In this document: in pieces, positions 1-10,760 of the stretch
Layout: every line of letters starts with the position of its first letter
How positions within the stretch are numbered: the stretch's first letter is position 1
DNA from: Aurelia coerulea
Taxonomy: Eukaryota; Cnidaria; Scyphozoa; Semaeostomeae; Ulmaridae
NCBI GenBank assembly: GCA_039566865.1
Contig: CM076955.1
Location: 3,474,501 to 3,538,500, forward strand
DNA: 64,000 bases
Direction: 5' to 3'
Translations under genes and position numbers: made by a program
Notes under the pieces: generated by a model
The model's database searches: none
What the model was told of the DNA's origin: nothing
Seen by the model: only the letters and a program-made list of their open reading frames with translations

Positions 1-49
1 CCCTGTGCTTCTGACATAGGAGACTCTGAAAAATTTGAGTCTTATTCCA

Positions 50-336
50 GGGGGGGGTACATAACATATTTAGGGTACGGGTATGTGCCGCCCATATGGG
101 TGGGTTTTTGGGCCTAAAATTCTCTAAACAAGGGTCCTTTTTCGGCAGATTTTCCATAAATATTGGGTGTGGTTTCGCTGAAATTCGCAAAAAATGGTTA
201 AAACGGGCAGTTTTCCGCCAAAATTCATCATAAAAGTGGGTATCAAAAGCAAGTTTCGGTAATTAGAAGAGGGTAGCTTTCTGAAAACCGGGCGGCAGAC
301 CCCCGTCCATCCACAAGTCATGTACCCCCCCCCGGG
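50..336. mobile_element. GC-ended inverted-repeat element (GGGGGGTAC family), copy 1
   Basis: The ends are inverted: GGGGGGGTACAT near 51-62 and ATGTACCCCCCC near 320-332. The interior carries a matching pair, a GTGCCGCCCAT-type box on the left and a CCGGGCGGCAGAC-type box on the right. The same architecture recurs at 40508-40826 and 46996-47316, and without the G-rich ends at 33560-33815. No transposase is present, so this is a non-autonomous element. From memory the design resembles repeats common in anthozoan genomes. Confidence 0.65.
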
Positions 337-417
337 TCTTATTAACGTAAATCCTCGATTGATCAAGGTCCCGTCTTCAAGTAAACCTCCTCGAATAAGT
401 CCTCCCTTTTTTTTACA

Positions 418-976
418 AATAAGCCCCCCCCCGGGAGCATAGGTTCCAAATCTTTAACTCGGCGAAAAAAGGTGGGTGTAAAATTCTATGACCTATTTCT
501 TCTGATTGAATGGCTTGAATGAAATTTTAGATACTTATCTATAATTCTACCGTTGGACTTTTCAAAACTTTTGAATATTTTTGGAAATTACGGTGTATCT
601 TACATTTCAACTCATTTGAGGATGTGACGTCATCAAATTTCTAAATCATAAACCAGATGAGTGACAGACTTTTGCTTGATACCATATTGTAGGCATTCAT
701 AAACTATGGTTTTCTTCGAAATTATTTCATGTTACGTCAAACAGTTTAGAAATTACGATGGTTTTAAGTTTTTTTGAAAATTTTTCTTGAATTCTTGAAA
801 AAGAAGAAAAACACTCTAATTCTGAAAATATCGAAGATTTCAGAAAATTCCAACGGTAGAATTATAGAGAATTAGCTAAAGTTTCTTTGAAGTCATCCAG
901 TTCAAAGAAATAGGTCACTCAATTTTACACCAGCCTTTTTAAAGATTTGAAACCTATGCTCCCCCCGGGGCTTATT
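418..976. mobile_element. Non-autonomous TIR element, AATAAGCCCC ends
   Basis: Long imperfect terminal inverted repeats face each other. The left arm reads AATAAGCCCC, then GGGAGCATAGGTTCCAAAT. The right arm reads ATTTGAAACCTATGCTCC, then GGGGCTTATT. Further inside, the box TAATTCTACCGTTGGA at about 540-557 is mirrored by TCCAACGGTAGAATTA at about 849-864. Relatives lacking the G/C ends lie at 34298-34700 and 34811-35296. No coding potential was seen. Confidence 0.65.
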
Positions 977-1073
977 CAAGTATTTTACAGTAGGCCTTCA
1001 CGCACACACAATTTTCCGATTTTTGTGGCAATCAGCTCATCGGATTCAACGAATTCCAAATTTGAGCTATAAA

Positions 1074-1205
1074 ATGTTAAAAACGTAAAGATAAACACCC
1101 CTAATTAGAGTGGCAGGGATAACATTAAAAGGTCAAGCTGACCCTTTTTCCATAATGGTCCCCCTTAGAGGCGCTGGTGTTACGGCAATACATCGTAGGA
1201 AAAAA
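1074..1205. repeat. Dispersed repeat of about 130 bp, copy 1
   Basis: This block starts ATGTTAAAAACGTAAAG and contains ACACCCCTAATTA, GTGGCAGGGAT and CATAATGGTCCCC. It recurs in the same orientation at 32511-32640 with scattered substitutions. No inverted ends or coding potential were seen, and the family is unknown to me. Confidence 0.55.
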
Positions 1206-1313
1206 GGGAAAATTCATAACTAGCTACATGTGTGTTTTTAATACCAAAACGACAAGGACCAAAACGGTCCTTAGTAAAAGATCTAAATAAGGTGGGCCAC
1301 AAGTGCAAACCAC

Positions 1314-1538
1314 ATCTTTCTTTTTCAAAACCAAAACTTTCTTTTCAAAACCCAATCTTTCTTTTCAAAACCAAAACTTTCTTTTCAAAACCCAATCTTT
1401 CTTTTCAAAACCAAAACTGTCTTTTCAAAGTCAAATCTTTTTTTTTAGAAACAAAAATTCTTTTTTAAGAAACCAAAATTCTTTTTCGGAAAATGCAAAC
1501 CAAATCTTTCTTTTCTGAAACCAAATCTTTCTTTTCTG
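1314..1538. repeat. Polypyrimidine-rich minisatellite
   Basis: Imperfect tandem units of about 20 bp follow the pattern CTTTCTTTTCAAAACC(C/A)AA. The first copies are near-identical and the later ones decay to TTTTTTAGAAAC and TTCTGAAACCAA variants. The short open frames here are products of the repetition. Confidence 0.65.
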
Positions 1539-2532
1539 ACATTAGACTTACTACGTGATTCCTTGTAGCTGTATTTGTTAAACATTTTAATCTGATTTTT
1601 AACCATCCAATTCAATGAGCGATGCTGAGACTTACGTTATGAGTATAGCCTAAAATCAGACTCAACTGAAAATGATGAAAGCCTCGACTTTTAAGTGTAT
1701 GTTATCAGTCTGCCTGTTTCCCTGTTGAAAAAGGTTTTCTATGGTTTTCCTCAGCTCAGAGGTATGAGGCATTTGGTTGATTAATCTTCAAAGAGTCTCA
1801 TGAGTCCATAGCGTACTCCCAAAGCATCCTCAACGCATGCTCAGTATTGTTTCCTCTGCCAATAATGTGATTACACGATTACATTGCCACTGTTTCAGTC
1901 TGACTTTCAGACTTCCAGAGAATTGCATGTGAAACGTAGCCTTAGTAACCGGATCGAATTTAGCTGCAGATTTCAATGCGTCTGCTCTGGACGGCGCACA
2001 AGTGGATTGGATCACCGATCAGGGAATTGCAATGTTATTTTAGTTTCATTAATATTCATATGTGTATGAAATAAGATATATTTTGTTTTTCTGGATACAA
2101 GAATATAACTGTGAAAAGAGCTTTCGAGCCTTTTGAGCAAAGGGCGGGCCCTTTGCTTTTCCCTGGGTACATTGGCGGAAGTAACACAAGAAAATGAAAT
2201 TGAAAAAAGCCAGAAAATGCTCAAGGAAAAGGCTTATCACACATTAGAATCTGGTGCGCCTCTTCTGGTAAAAATCTTTTATTTTGAAGGAAAGCCCCTG
2301 GGAAGATCCCCCAAAATCCTTGAAAATCCTTTTGTCTAAAAAAGGCCTTTTCGAAAGTATGATACACCCCTTGGGAAAAGGACACTTCGATTTGGAGGGT
2401 CCACTCTGGAGCTCGCAGTTTTAGAAGATTTCGAAATTGGCTTTGGAAATCGAAACACGAAGAACGCCCACTAATTCCCAAGGAAGTAAACCTTACGAGA
2501 ACTCAAGTTCCACTCACTGAATTCTTTTGAAT

Positions 2533-2583
2533 TAGCCTGTGTACCAGACCCCATTATTTTTCTGGAGTCTGGTACATAGGCTA
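2533..2583. repeat. Short hairpin
   Basis: The 17-base arm TAGCCTGTGTACCAGAC (2533-2549) is followed after 17 bases by GTCTGGTACATAGGCTA (2567-2583), with one mismatch. It is probably a remnant of a very small foldback element. It lies about 240 bp before the first recognised TXNDC11 exon. Confidence 0.5.
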
Positions 2584-2825
2584 TTTTGAATGATAGGGTC
2601 TATTGGAGGTAAAATAGATAAGTTTGGGATAAGATGGGTTGTAGAGCAAACAATTTGGATATATTTTTGCTCTATAATCTTTGTTCACAGTTTTGCACTA
2701 AAATTGCAGTTATATGGCCAAAACAATTCGCCATAACAAATTTTTTTGAAATATTTCTGTGTTTCTTCTTCCACATCATCCTCTTGTCTTACTAAAAATT
2801 TATTGTTACTTTATTTCTCTTCTAG

Positions 2826-5800
2826 TTTGTAAAGCAGCTAACGCCAAATATGTCACACCTGGACTTCTACGTCAATGAACTGAAAAAAGGACCAGCTCTT
2901 ATGCTTTTCCTTTCACGAAAACCAAATACAATTCAATATTCTTTGGAGCTTTTGAAGCAGGTATGAAATTTATTACAAAATTAATACCGGGTGTCCCAAA
3001 AAGTTGTGCCCCGTTTGTGTGCCTATGTGACGGAGCTGTAACTTCAATTTTCCTTGGAATTGTCAACTTTCAATTTTCAACTTTATTGTCTACACTGTTG
3101 AATAGATCAGGCTTCAACCATGGGTGTGGGTGAGCAAGATGTTTATTGTTTAGTAAAATATATACACAAATCATTCCTGTATCCCTATCGTTGCAATTTT
3201 TGTCTTCTTTTTGGTGCAGCTACCTAAGGTCGTCTTGATTCAAATTTGCAATGGCCTGAACGGCTAATTTTGTTTCGCGGGCCTCGCTTTTACAGGAAAC
3301 AACATTAGGCCGCTTAAGCCGTTGCAAATATTAATCAAGATGAGGTTAGGTTGCTGCATGGAGAAGCAGACTGAAACAACGATAAAGATACATGTATGGT
3401 TTGTGTATGTGTTTTATTCACCAAAGAACCAAAGAACCAAAGAACCAAAGAAATAAAATGCCCAAGGTAGATGTGTTGATATTTGCTTCTTCTTTCGATA
3501 TATGCTCATGTTTGCTCTTGAGAATAATTTCTGGAATGCACGACGAGCGAGCTAGCTACCTTTTGTTTTGAATTACTGGTTGAGAGTTTCCTTTGTCTGC
3601 GTTTGCTAATCGCTTTGAATGCAGAGAACAAGGACAGATAATGTTACAATAGAACTCGCTACTTTTCATTGACACCTAGATACAAAGCAATTTATGATTG
3701 CAGACAAAGGGAATTCCATGCTCGGTTGGTTAAGACATAAACAAAAACAAAGCAAGCCGCAAAAATTGCCCTAAAACTCGGGTCCCTAGTGCGCTCGTTA
3801 TGCATTTCAGAAATGGTTTTAAAGAGCAAATATTAGCACATATCGAAAGAAGAAGGATATATCTAAACTTCTGCCTCGGGCATTTTATTTATTTTGTGCA
3901 GAAACCAATTGGGAGGGGATTCAATTCTCGTACTTTTTTAGGTGTAATCAAAGCACTTACTGCTCAGCTTCTGTACGAAAAAAATAAAATGCCCGAGGCA
4001 GAAGTTTAGATACATCCTTCTTCTTTCGATATGTGCTAATATTTGCTCTTTAAAACCAATTCTGGAATGCACAACGAGTGAGCTAGCGGCCCGGGTTTCA
4101 GGGCAATTTTTGCGGCTTGCGTTGTTTTTGTTTATGTCTTGACCAACCGATCATGGAATTACCTTGTCTGCAATTACAAATTGCTTTGTATCTAGGTGTG
4201 AATAAAAAGTAGCGAGTTCTATTGTAACATTATCTGTCCTTGTTAATGCGGTGTCACTCAAAACCAATTCGTGTTATTGTCTTACCAAATCTGTCCTTGT
4301 TGCTGCCAATGAGTCCTTCCCATTAAGATTGTCTTTTATATAGGTAGTTTGTTTGTTTTTGGTGAATGAAGAAAACGAAAAAGTGCCGTTGACAAAGTTG
4401 GCCTATCTATCTTATGCTTGCTCTGTGAAACTCTTCTTGTTCGTTCGATTAAGACCCAAAAATTTGGACAATAGAATTCCAGACAAAATTTTTTCCGAAA
4501 CTTTTTGGTCCGAATTGCCTTTTAAAACGTCCAAAAACTTTGTTGGCTAAACCAGTTTCGAACTTTGGTTAAAATTAGGGTAATTTTATGCAAATATAAC
4601 CCATGTCAAGCCAAGATGTCATCAATAAGCAATTATCAATTTTATCAATAGAGGGAAATTGTTTCAGATTTTTCAAGAAGTGTCCGAAACCGTTTGTCTG
4701 AAGTTTTGCCTTTTCGGTCGGAAGTATTTGAATGTTGACGTATGCCCCTTCATCTCAAGGGGCATATAATCCATTAGGTGTCTACCGCATAGCTTGAAAC
4801 ATTTCATTGGAAATCTTTTTTTCCGAGAAATCCTAGAAATACTACCTCCTTTCAATGCTTTCAAGGCTTTCAGGGGTGCTGTTAGAAGGTTGAAAACTTT
4901 CTAAGTTTCTCATATCCTGCAAAAAGGAGGAACATTCTGCAAATGTTTTTCAGTCACAAAGACTAAAATCAATCATGAATTCTTACGAGCTTGCATTCAT
5001 TTAGTTTTACTGTGTTTCTCCTTCTAGTACCGTGGAATTGCAGCAAGATATCATAACTGTACGTCGTTTCTAATGGCTACACAGCAAGAACTCCGTGGAA
5101 GAATCCCCAACGAGTTAAACAGAGAAATATCACATAAAGACTCTCCTAGTATGTGTATAACACTTAAGAGTACGAGTAAAGATCATTGCGATTTATGTCA
5201 ACATTCATCGAAAAAGCAAGGGGAAAATCAGAGGTTTATTCGTGGAGAAATGTACCAATTTCATCATAACCTCATCGGTACAAATTCTTGCAGTTGCTTC
5301 CCAAGAAATTGTTATGACAATTATAGTTATTTGACTTTGTGCTGTGTACAGCTGGAGAACAACGAGAAATTTTTTCTTAAAGATTTTTTACAAAAGATGA
5401 AAATTAAAAGTGATCGAGTTGGGAACAACACTGACGAGATACTGAGAAATGCTTTTGATTCTTTAGTAGGAGCTGTCAAAACTATGATAGATGCCACTGC
5501 GGACGGAGGAGCTGATATTAGCTCCAGTCTATTGGCAAATACAAATTTTAAATCAAGACTATTAGATAGCAGGACAGAAAATTCAAACAAAATTGGACAA
5601 ATAGAGCTCAAGAAATTACGGACGAGTTATGAATCGAATTGGGTGAAAAGAGGAGAAAAGAATTTTTTTAAAAATGTAATAGGCAAGAACTTCACTGCTG
5701 CTGACTTTGATGGCCTAAGGTGCAAAACAAATCGAACTGTCAATTTTTTCTACCTTGATATTGAAATTCATAAAACAATGGTGAGAAATTTAGGATTCAA

Positions 5801-8800
5801 TCGAGAGCATATCAAGAAGATGACGACATTAGCGCTTGTTGACGTCAAGGTAAGTTTGTTTATGGATTGTGATTTGAAAGAGCAAAATAGGCATTTTCAT
5901 CCCTCACAGGACTTCATGTCTCTGCGTGTTTGGATAAAAGCTTCAGCCCTTAATAATTCTGAAACGGTAGTACTACATCACAAGGCATTAGATGCATTGT
6001 TCTCCATTGTTCCAGGAAGAAAAGCCCACCCAATCAGCAGCGCTTGCTGCTGCCTTGTCTTTGTTCACATTCTAGCTGTCTCGGGATGTCATGCCTCCCA
6101 ACCCCACTGCCAACAAGTTTGAAATGCTTTCATCTTGCACCAGAACAGTTTCCTGAAGGTGAAGGTGAAGTTGCTGTTTCTAGCGCCAAGCGCTGGGATC
6201 GCAGAAGTAGAATAGGCCTAATCGAGTCCGCGACCCCTTGTCATGACGCTCAAGTGGTGGAGCCCTACTGAATATCGAACCCTGTCGGCCTGACTGTTCT
6301 AGCTGCAATGTCAGAGGATTACACCACTGCGCCACAACACCTTCAACAATTTCCTTAATCATTGTGGAGAGAAATCATCAAGCACCTTTATAAGTCATGC
6401 AACAGACCGGTTTCGCCCAATTTCAGGGCTCATCAGTGCAGCTAAACAGTATGAGGCCTGCTCATTTTAGGAGGAGAAAGTCCCCCTAGGACCTTTAATA
6501 GCACTTGTTGCATGGCGGTGCGGCTCGACATACACTTGTCTTACAAAGACGCATGCGTTGATCTCCCTTTTTGATGCTTTATCTTGCTTTTGTTTCAGAG
6601 TGAAGCAGCTTACATCATGCATAAGAATGTACCAATAACTAAGGAAAGCATAGGTATGTTCAGGTCACTCACATGTGTTAATCAATCCAATTCACTCCGC
6701 TTCGCATTCCATCTCGTGCAACTGCACCGATCCGATGTGGCCTCACTCCATTTGGGCTTTACAGTTGTCAATGACAATAAAGGGAAGAAGATTAAGTTGG
6801 TATGGACACCTCTTAAGACTGCCAGACAATACACCCGCAAAAACTGCATTAGAAGAAGCTCAGAGATATGTAAAGAACCCAAGGGGTGGACAAAAGTTAA
6901 CTTGGATAAAAATGATTGAAAAAGATCTTGAGACAGCAAGGGTGATGGTTGCAAAAGAAGATGGAACGATCTTTGTAGCGACTGATGAATATCAAGCAAA
7001 TAATAGGCCGTTATGGCAGTCCGTAGTTAATCGCGCTATGTTAAATTAAACGAAATGTGTATCAGATAGATAGATAGAATGACAATAGTTTTAGACTGCA
7101 TAGTGAAGGTTGATTCGGTGTCGTGTAACTGCGTGCGATTTGAATGAAGATGGGTCGGAACCAATCCGATGCCGAAAGCAATCCGGTATTGTGTAACCCA
7201 GGCCTAACTGGGGCCTCAAGTTCTCAGGAACCAAAATTCTCTTTCTTGAGCTTGAAACCAAACAACCTATCAAGTTCAAACTCTGCTTCTCGACATGTTT
7301 TGATTGGTACCTGCTTGACAAGGTTTCGTGACAAATGAAAGTTATGAAAATTATGTGGCTAGAAACATTATTTGTCCATGTAGTTTTTGGAAGTACTTTA
7401 ATGATGAATAAAGTACCGTCAAAATTTGTTTTATCTCCAACCATACTATTGTACATCCTCCAACATGATTCTGTAGCTAATGTGTGCTTTGTTTATTCTT
7501 CAGTGACGTTTGTGACGAACCATACCAACGGGAGATTGGAAAGATGGCTTCGATCAGCAAAACCAAGCAGACAGTGTCCTGAAGACGAGGATGCGACTTG
7601 TATTATTGAGGTTACAACTGGTTCTTTCCAAGAAGTTGTCCTCGATATTTCAAAGGTGATTAAGACAAGTCTGAGGTCTTTCTCTTTTCCATGTACTTGG
7701 CTCATGTACTTGGCTCCATCGTCAAGTATACTCTCGGTCAGGTGGGCGAAGTTAAAGGACAAGTCCGGGGTTGGTATGATTGATGATAAAATACAAGATA
7801 ATACTGCTATGAATGATGTATGATACTTTTTTCCATTATATTTCGCCTTCTCCTTGTGAAATTACGTATTCAAATAAGCAATTTGAGCGAAGTGACGTCA
7901 TATCGCACAAACGAAAGCGAGGCTGTGTGATTGTTTTTCGCCTCTTTATCGGTGAAAGCCTCTTTATCGTGTTCTTGAGCCATTTTCAATGCATGAGCAC
8001 ACGATAAAGAGGCTAACCTTTTTGGCCACTGGCGCCTTCTTTATCCTTTTCTTGTTGGTCTATTTCAGGATGTGCTAATAATGTACTATGCTCCGTGGTG
8101 TGGCTATTGCAAGCAAGCCTACAAAGTACTTTTGCAACTGGCAAGGTTTCACAAAAATGTGCATACACTTCGATTCGCAAGGTAAACCATTCAAGTCAAA
8201 TTTTTTCGAAAAAAACTGTCACGTTTTGTAGTAAAGAAATATAGATTTCGTTTTACAGCATTACAACAATTTGTTATATATTTCTACTTTTAGCAGAACC
8301 TGCCAAAACTTTAATTTGATCCCGAGTGCTATATGCTAGACTATAAATAAGTGTGTTTTTGTTTATTTGCCATTTATTTGAAACACTCATACTTACATTG
8401 CTTTTTTTGGCAATTGTTAATTTGTGATTTGATGAATTTCTTCCTCATAATAGACCTTTTAGCTATTCTGCAAAAGAGCCTGGATCGATCGCTATTTTCA
8501 TACACTTTTATACACGAAGTTCGATCGAGTGGCGTTAGAGCCTCTATTACAATTGTGCACATTCGAAAATTCTACAGAATGCAATAAAATATCGTTCGAT
8601 TCGGATTCTTTTCAGAATAGCTAAAAGGTCTATTGCTCAAATTTTGTAAGAAAGCCTTTTTTACCCTTTTGCCTTAGAAGGGCTTCTAAGAGACATTGTG
8701 CCTTTGATAGGCTTCCAAGAAATGTTGTAGTATTCTTTTGTGCTTATCTGAAATGTTAAAGATCTGAGGTCTCGAAAATCCTTGAAAGGTTAATTGCAAA

Positions 8801-10193
8801 ATTTGAAAATCGAAACATGAATCATACAGAAGTGGGGAAAGATTTTTGAACATATTTTGCAAAGCAATCGTGAGACAAAATGGCAACAAATTTCGGAAAA
8901 TCCTAAAGGAACTTTGAAAAATACTAGACTCAATACAACGTCCCAGTTACAACAACAACAACAACAACAACTGCAATGATCGTACTGTAAAAATGGAATG
9001 GAGTGAAAACATTGGGACGAGTGGATTGAGTCTAGAGAAATACCTTATGAGTACAGCTTTTTGATACATGACTGTTTGAATTGAAGGAAATCATGTATGT
9101 TTATCTTATCTCGTATAATATTTTTTTTGACAGAATAAATGCAGATGAAAATGATTTGCCGTATCATTATACTGTGGATGGTTACCCAACGTTCTTATTC
9201 TTCCCCATGGGCAGGTAAGGGAAATCACATACAATTTGCTCCTAAGAAAATGTTACCCAGTGAATAAAACAACTATTAGGCCTAGTTTAAACAGCGTTTT
9301 TTGCCGTGTCGAATCAAACTGTATTAAAAACGGCGGAATCTGTCCTGTCTAAAAGTCTGATTTAAGCATCGTTTTTTGCCGTTTCCGATTGAAGTGAAAA
9401 GGGTTATAATGTCATAATGGCCATTTTTCAAAATGCACAACCGCAGTGGCTGATCATACGTAGAAACTGTGGAACATGGCCTAGAGTTGATTTAATCAAA
9501 TGCGGCAGAAATACGATGTTTAAATCAAGTCGTATTTCTGCCGTTTGATACGACAGAGCTGGTGAACTCCTGCCGTTTTAACAATTTAAAACGGCTAGTG
9601 ATTTAAACATCGTTTTCATGTCGAATTTAATTGACACTTCGAATTTTTTTAGCAGCATCTATTATATTCAACACGGCAAAAAAACAATGTTTAAACTGGG
9701 CCTAAGGATTTGCTGAAATGCATTATCTTGTGCAATGGAACTGTTCAATGAACTGTAGCTGAAATGCATCATCTTGAAAAATTGCATTGTTAAATAAACA
9801 ATAGCTTAAATGTTTCATGTTCACAGAAAAGATAATAATGATAATTATGATAAAGAATTTTTTTCAAGAACAAGTCCGGGATTTCTACAATTAATGCCAA
9901 AAGGCAACCTTACCAACTGCCGAGCACCGATTGTGAGTTCTTTCCGAGTTTTGAGATCTCTTTCTGTTGTAGATTCGTGCAACATTTTTCGTAAGTTAGG
10001 CCCAATGTCGTCGCCATTTTGTAAGAATTCCCGAGACTAAAGTTTTCATATTTCTTTCAACAGAAAAGAGAACTCACGCCCTTATCCAGATGATGCTCTT
10101 ATCCGGTTCGAGGAAATGTCAGAATTCATCAGATCATACAGCAGCCTTAAAACTAGAACAGCTATTGACAAATATTGTAAGGAAAACACGTAA
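2826..10193 (+). CDS. TXNDC11: Thioredoxin domain-containing protein 11-like, 3' part of gene
   Basis: Seven joined exons encode 495 C-terminal residues plus stop: 2826-2960, 5028-5849, 6599-6653, 7504-7655, 8069-8181, 9134-9214 and 10064-10193. All junctions are AG/GT with compatible phases. Exon 1 has NELKKGPALMLFLS, matching the conserved NELKKGPAL block of TXNDC11. Exon 2 carries the cysteine-rich middle (CDLC, CCVQL) and GLRCKTNRT. The last four exons form a thioredoxin fold with redox motif YYAPWCGYC (exon 8069-8181) and cis-proline GYPTFLFF (9134-9214). In mammals TXNDC11 is an ER membrane thioredoxin linked to dual-oxidase maturation and ER quality control; that role is only inferred here. 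The N-terminus and transmembrane anchor must lie left of the window. The protein stops soon after the thioredoxin fold, without the long C-terminal coiled coil of the human protein. An alternative last exon is possible at 9827-10040. Confidence 0.88.
3216..3357. repeat. Intronic inverted repeat
   Basis: The left arm GCAGCTACCTAAGGTCGTCT is mirrored by AGATGAGGTTAGGTTGCTGC on the right, and both arms continue into TTGATT...TTTGCAATGGC and its complement. The loop contains TTTCGCGGGCCTCGC. This looks like a small foldback element in the first visible TXNDC11 intron. Confidence 0.5.
3443..4301. mobile_element. Foldback element A, incomplete, split by element B
   Basis: The left piece (3443-3626) and right piece (4245-4301) together reproduce the right arm of the foldback family seen complete at 41021-41623. 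The shared arm runs AAATAAAATGCCC, TCTGGAATGCACGACGAGCG, ATCGCTTTGAAT, then GTGTCACTCAAAACCAA and finally ATCTGTCCTTGTT. The element's left arm is missing. Confidence 0.6.
3627..4244. mobile_element. Foldback element B, long-TIR, inserted in A
   Basis: It begins AACAAGGACAGATAATG and ends CATTATCTGTCCTTGTT. The arms are complementary for roughly 250 bases each, so a single strand would fold into one long hairpin around the spacer near 3930. It is flanked by AATGCAGAG (3618-3626) and AATGCGGTG (4245-4253), a plausible 9-bp target duplication with two mismatches. Long TIRs plus a 9-bp duplication suggest a Mutator-like non-autonomous element. No transposase is seen. Confidence 0.65.
6155..6344 (-). 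mobile_element. tRNA-derived SINE, copy 1
   Basis: Read on the minus strand, it starts GAAGGTGTTGTGGCGCAGTG, with a Pol III A box (TGGCGCAGTGG), and ends in hexamer repeats (CTTCAC)n. It is about 190 bp long. Other copies are at 19343-19531, 20965-21124 and 37526-37711. The B box is decayed here. It lies in a TXNDC11 intron, antisense to the gene. Confidence 0.75.
6763..7049 (+). pseudogene. LINE reverse-transcriptase C-terminal remnant
   Basis: The reading frame GRRLSWYGHLLRLPDNTPAK, followed by PRGGQKLTWIKMIEKDLE and ending NRPLWQSVVNRAMLN, has the hallmark tail of non-LTR retrotransposon ORF2 proteins (a 'W.GH..R.P' block, then 'G..K.TW...V.KDL'). Only the last 95 or so residues remain. 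A short GATA run (about 7064-7077) follows shortly after the stop, like a LINE 3' tail. It sits in the TXNDC11 intron on the gene's strand and is a 5'-truncated dead insertion. Confidence 0.7.
8453..8630. mobile_element. 178-bp TA-flanked MITE, copy 1
   Basis: The terminal inverted repeats are GACCTTTTAGCTATTCTG and CAGAATAGCTAAAAGGTC, flanked on both sides by TA (8451-8452 and 8631-8632). A second copy of exactly the same length lies at 34362-34539. TA target sites and short length suggest a Tc1/mariner-type MITE. It lies in a TXNDC11 intron. Confidence 0.75.
8950..8971. repeat. (AAC)n microsatellite
   Basis: About seven AAC units in a TXNDC11 intron. No function is evident. Confidence 0.8.
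9276..9705. mobile_element. TIR element, GGCC-TTTAAAC ends
   Basis: The left end TTAGGCCTAGTTTAAACAGC, followed by GTTTTTTGCCGTGT, is mirrored by ACACGGCAAAAAAAC followed by AATGTTTAAACTGGGCCTAA. The motif TTTAAACATCGTTTT recurs inside in both orientations, giving a nested palindromic layout. No coding capacity was found. It occupies most of the intron between the last two TXNDC11 exons. Confidence 0.65.
9827..10040 (+). CDS. TXNDC11: Candidate alternative terminal exon of TXNDC11
   Basis: A good acceptor (TTCACAG) at 9826 precedes an open frame that splices in phase with exon 9134-9214. It gives RKDNNDNYDKEFFSRTSPGF and then 51 more residues to a stop at 10040. The regular last exon (10064-10193) starts with nearly the same junction sequence (CAG, then AAAAGA). 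An internal GTGAGT donor at 9933 exists, but using it into the regular last exon would break the frame. Whether this exon is expressed is unknown. Confidence 0.3.
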
Positions 10194-10273
10194 AAAGAAA
10201 AGGGATAGTTGATGAATCTATTCATGAGGACTTTACGTGTTTTCGTGAAAGCCCCACGTATTCATGAGTGACG

Positions 10274-10760
10274 TACCGGGTGTCCCAGAAAAAGTATGGG
10301 ACAGATTTGGTTGGCTCCAGCGATACGAATTTAGCTTTTATCAACGGCTAATCACTCTCAAAATGCTCCTCGATAGTTAACTTGAACATAGATACCTTGT
10401 TTGTTGGTATTGGTGCTTTGAGAGTGGAAGAAATACTCTTAAAAGCTCAAATTTGCGTCCACCTGCAAACCAGAGCTTTAGCCTTTTGGCCTAAGCAAGC
10501 TCTTGGATCACATCGAAATTAAACACTGAAATTAAAGAAAAATTAAGAAACGGCACTATAAGTGAGCTCAAGCAAACAAAATATGATTTAACATTGTTCA
10601 TTTAACGTAATTCTGCTTTTAAAGCAACAAATAGCAACAAAAGAAGTATCTCTGTTCAGGTTTATTGTTAATTATACAGGAACATTTTGAAAGGGATTAG
10701 ACATTGATTAAAGCTAAATTAACATCGCTGGATGAAAAAATCTGTGAAAGGGAATCTAGG
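10274..10760. mobile_element. TACCGGGTGTCCCA-ended element
   Basis: It starts TACCGGGTGTCCCAGAAAAA and continues GGACAGATTTGG. Landmarks AACTTGAACATAGATACCTTG and ATTGGTGCTTTGAGAG are shared with 52366-53388 and with 36048-36360. The right end is decayed near ATCGCTGGATG. Isolated ends of the family (GGGTGTCCCAAAAAG, or GGGACACCCTGTA on the other strand) are scattered at about 2987, 20610, 33850 and 35420. No transposase was seen. Confidence 0.5.

Noticed and set aside
6584..6919. 111-codon frame running out of the short TXNDC11 exon at 6599-6653
   Set aside because: A donor (GTATGT) at 6654 ends the exon. The continuation is intron and then a LINE remnant in another frame.
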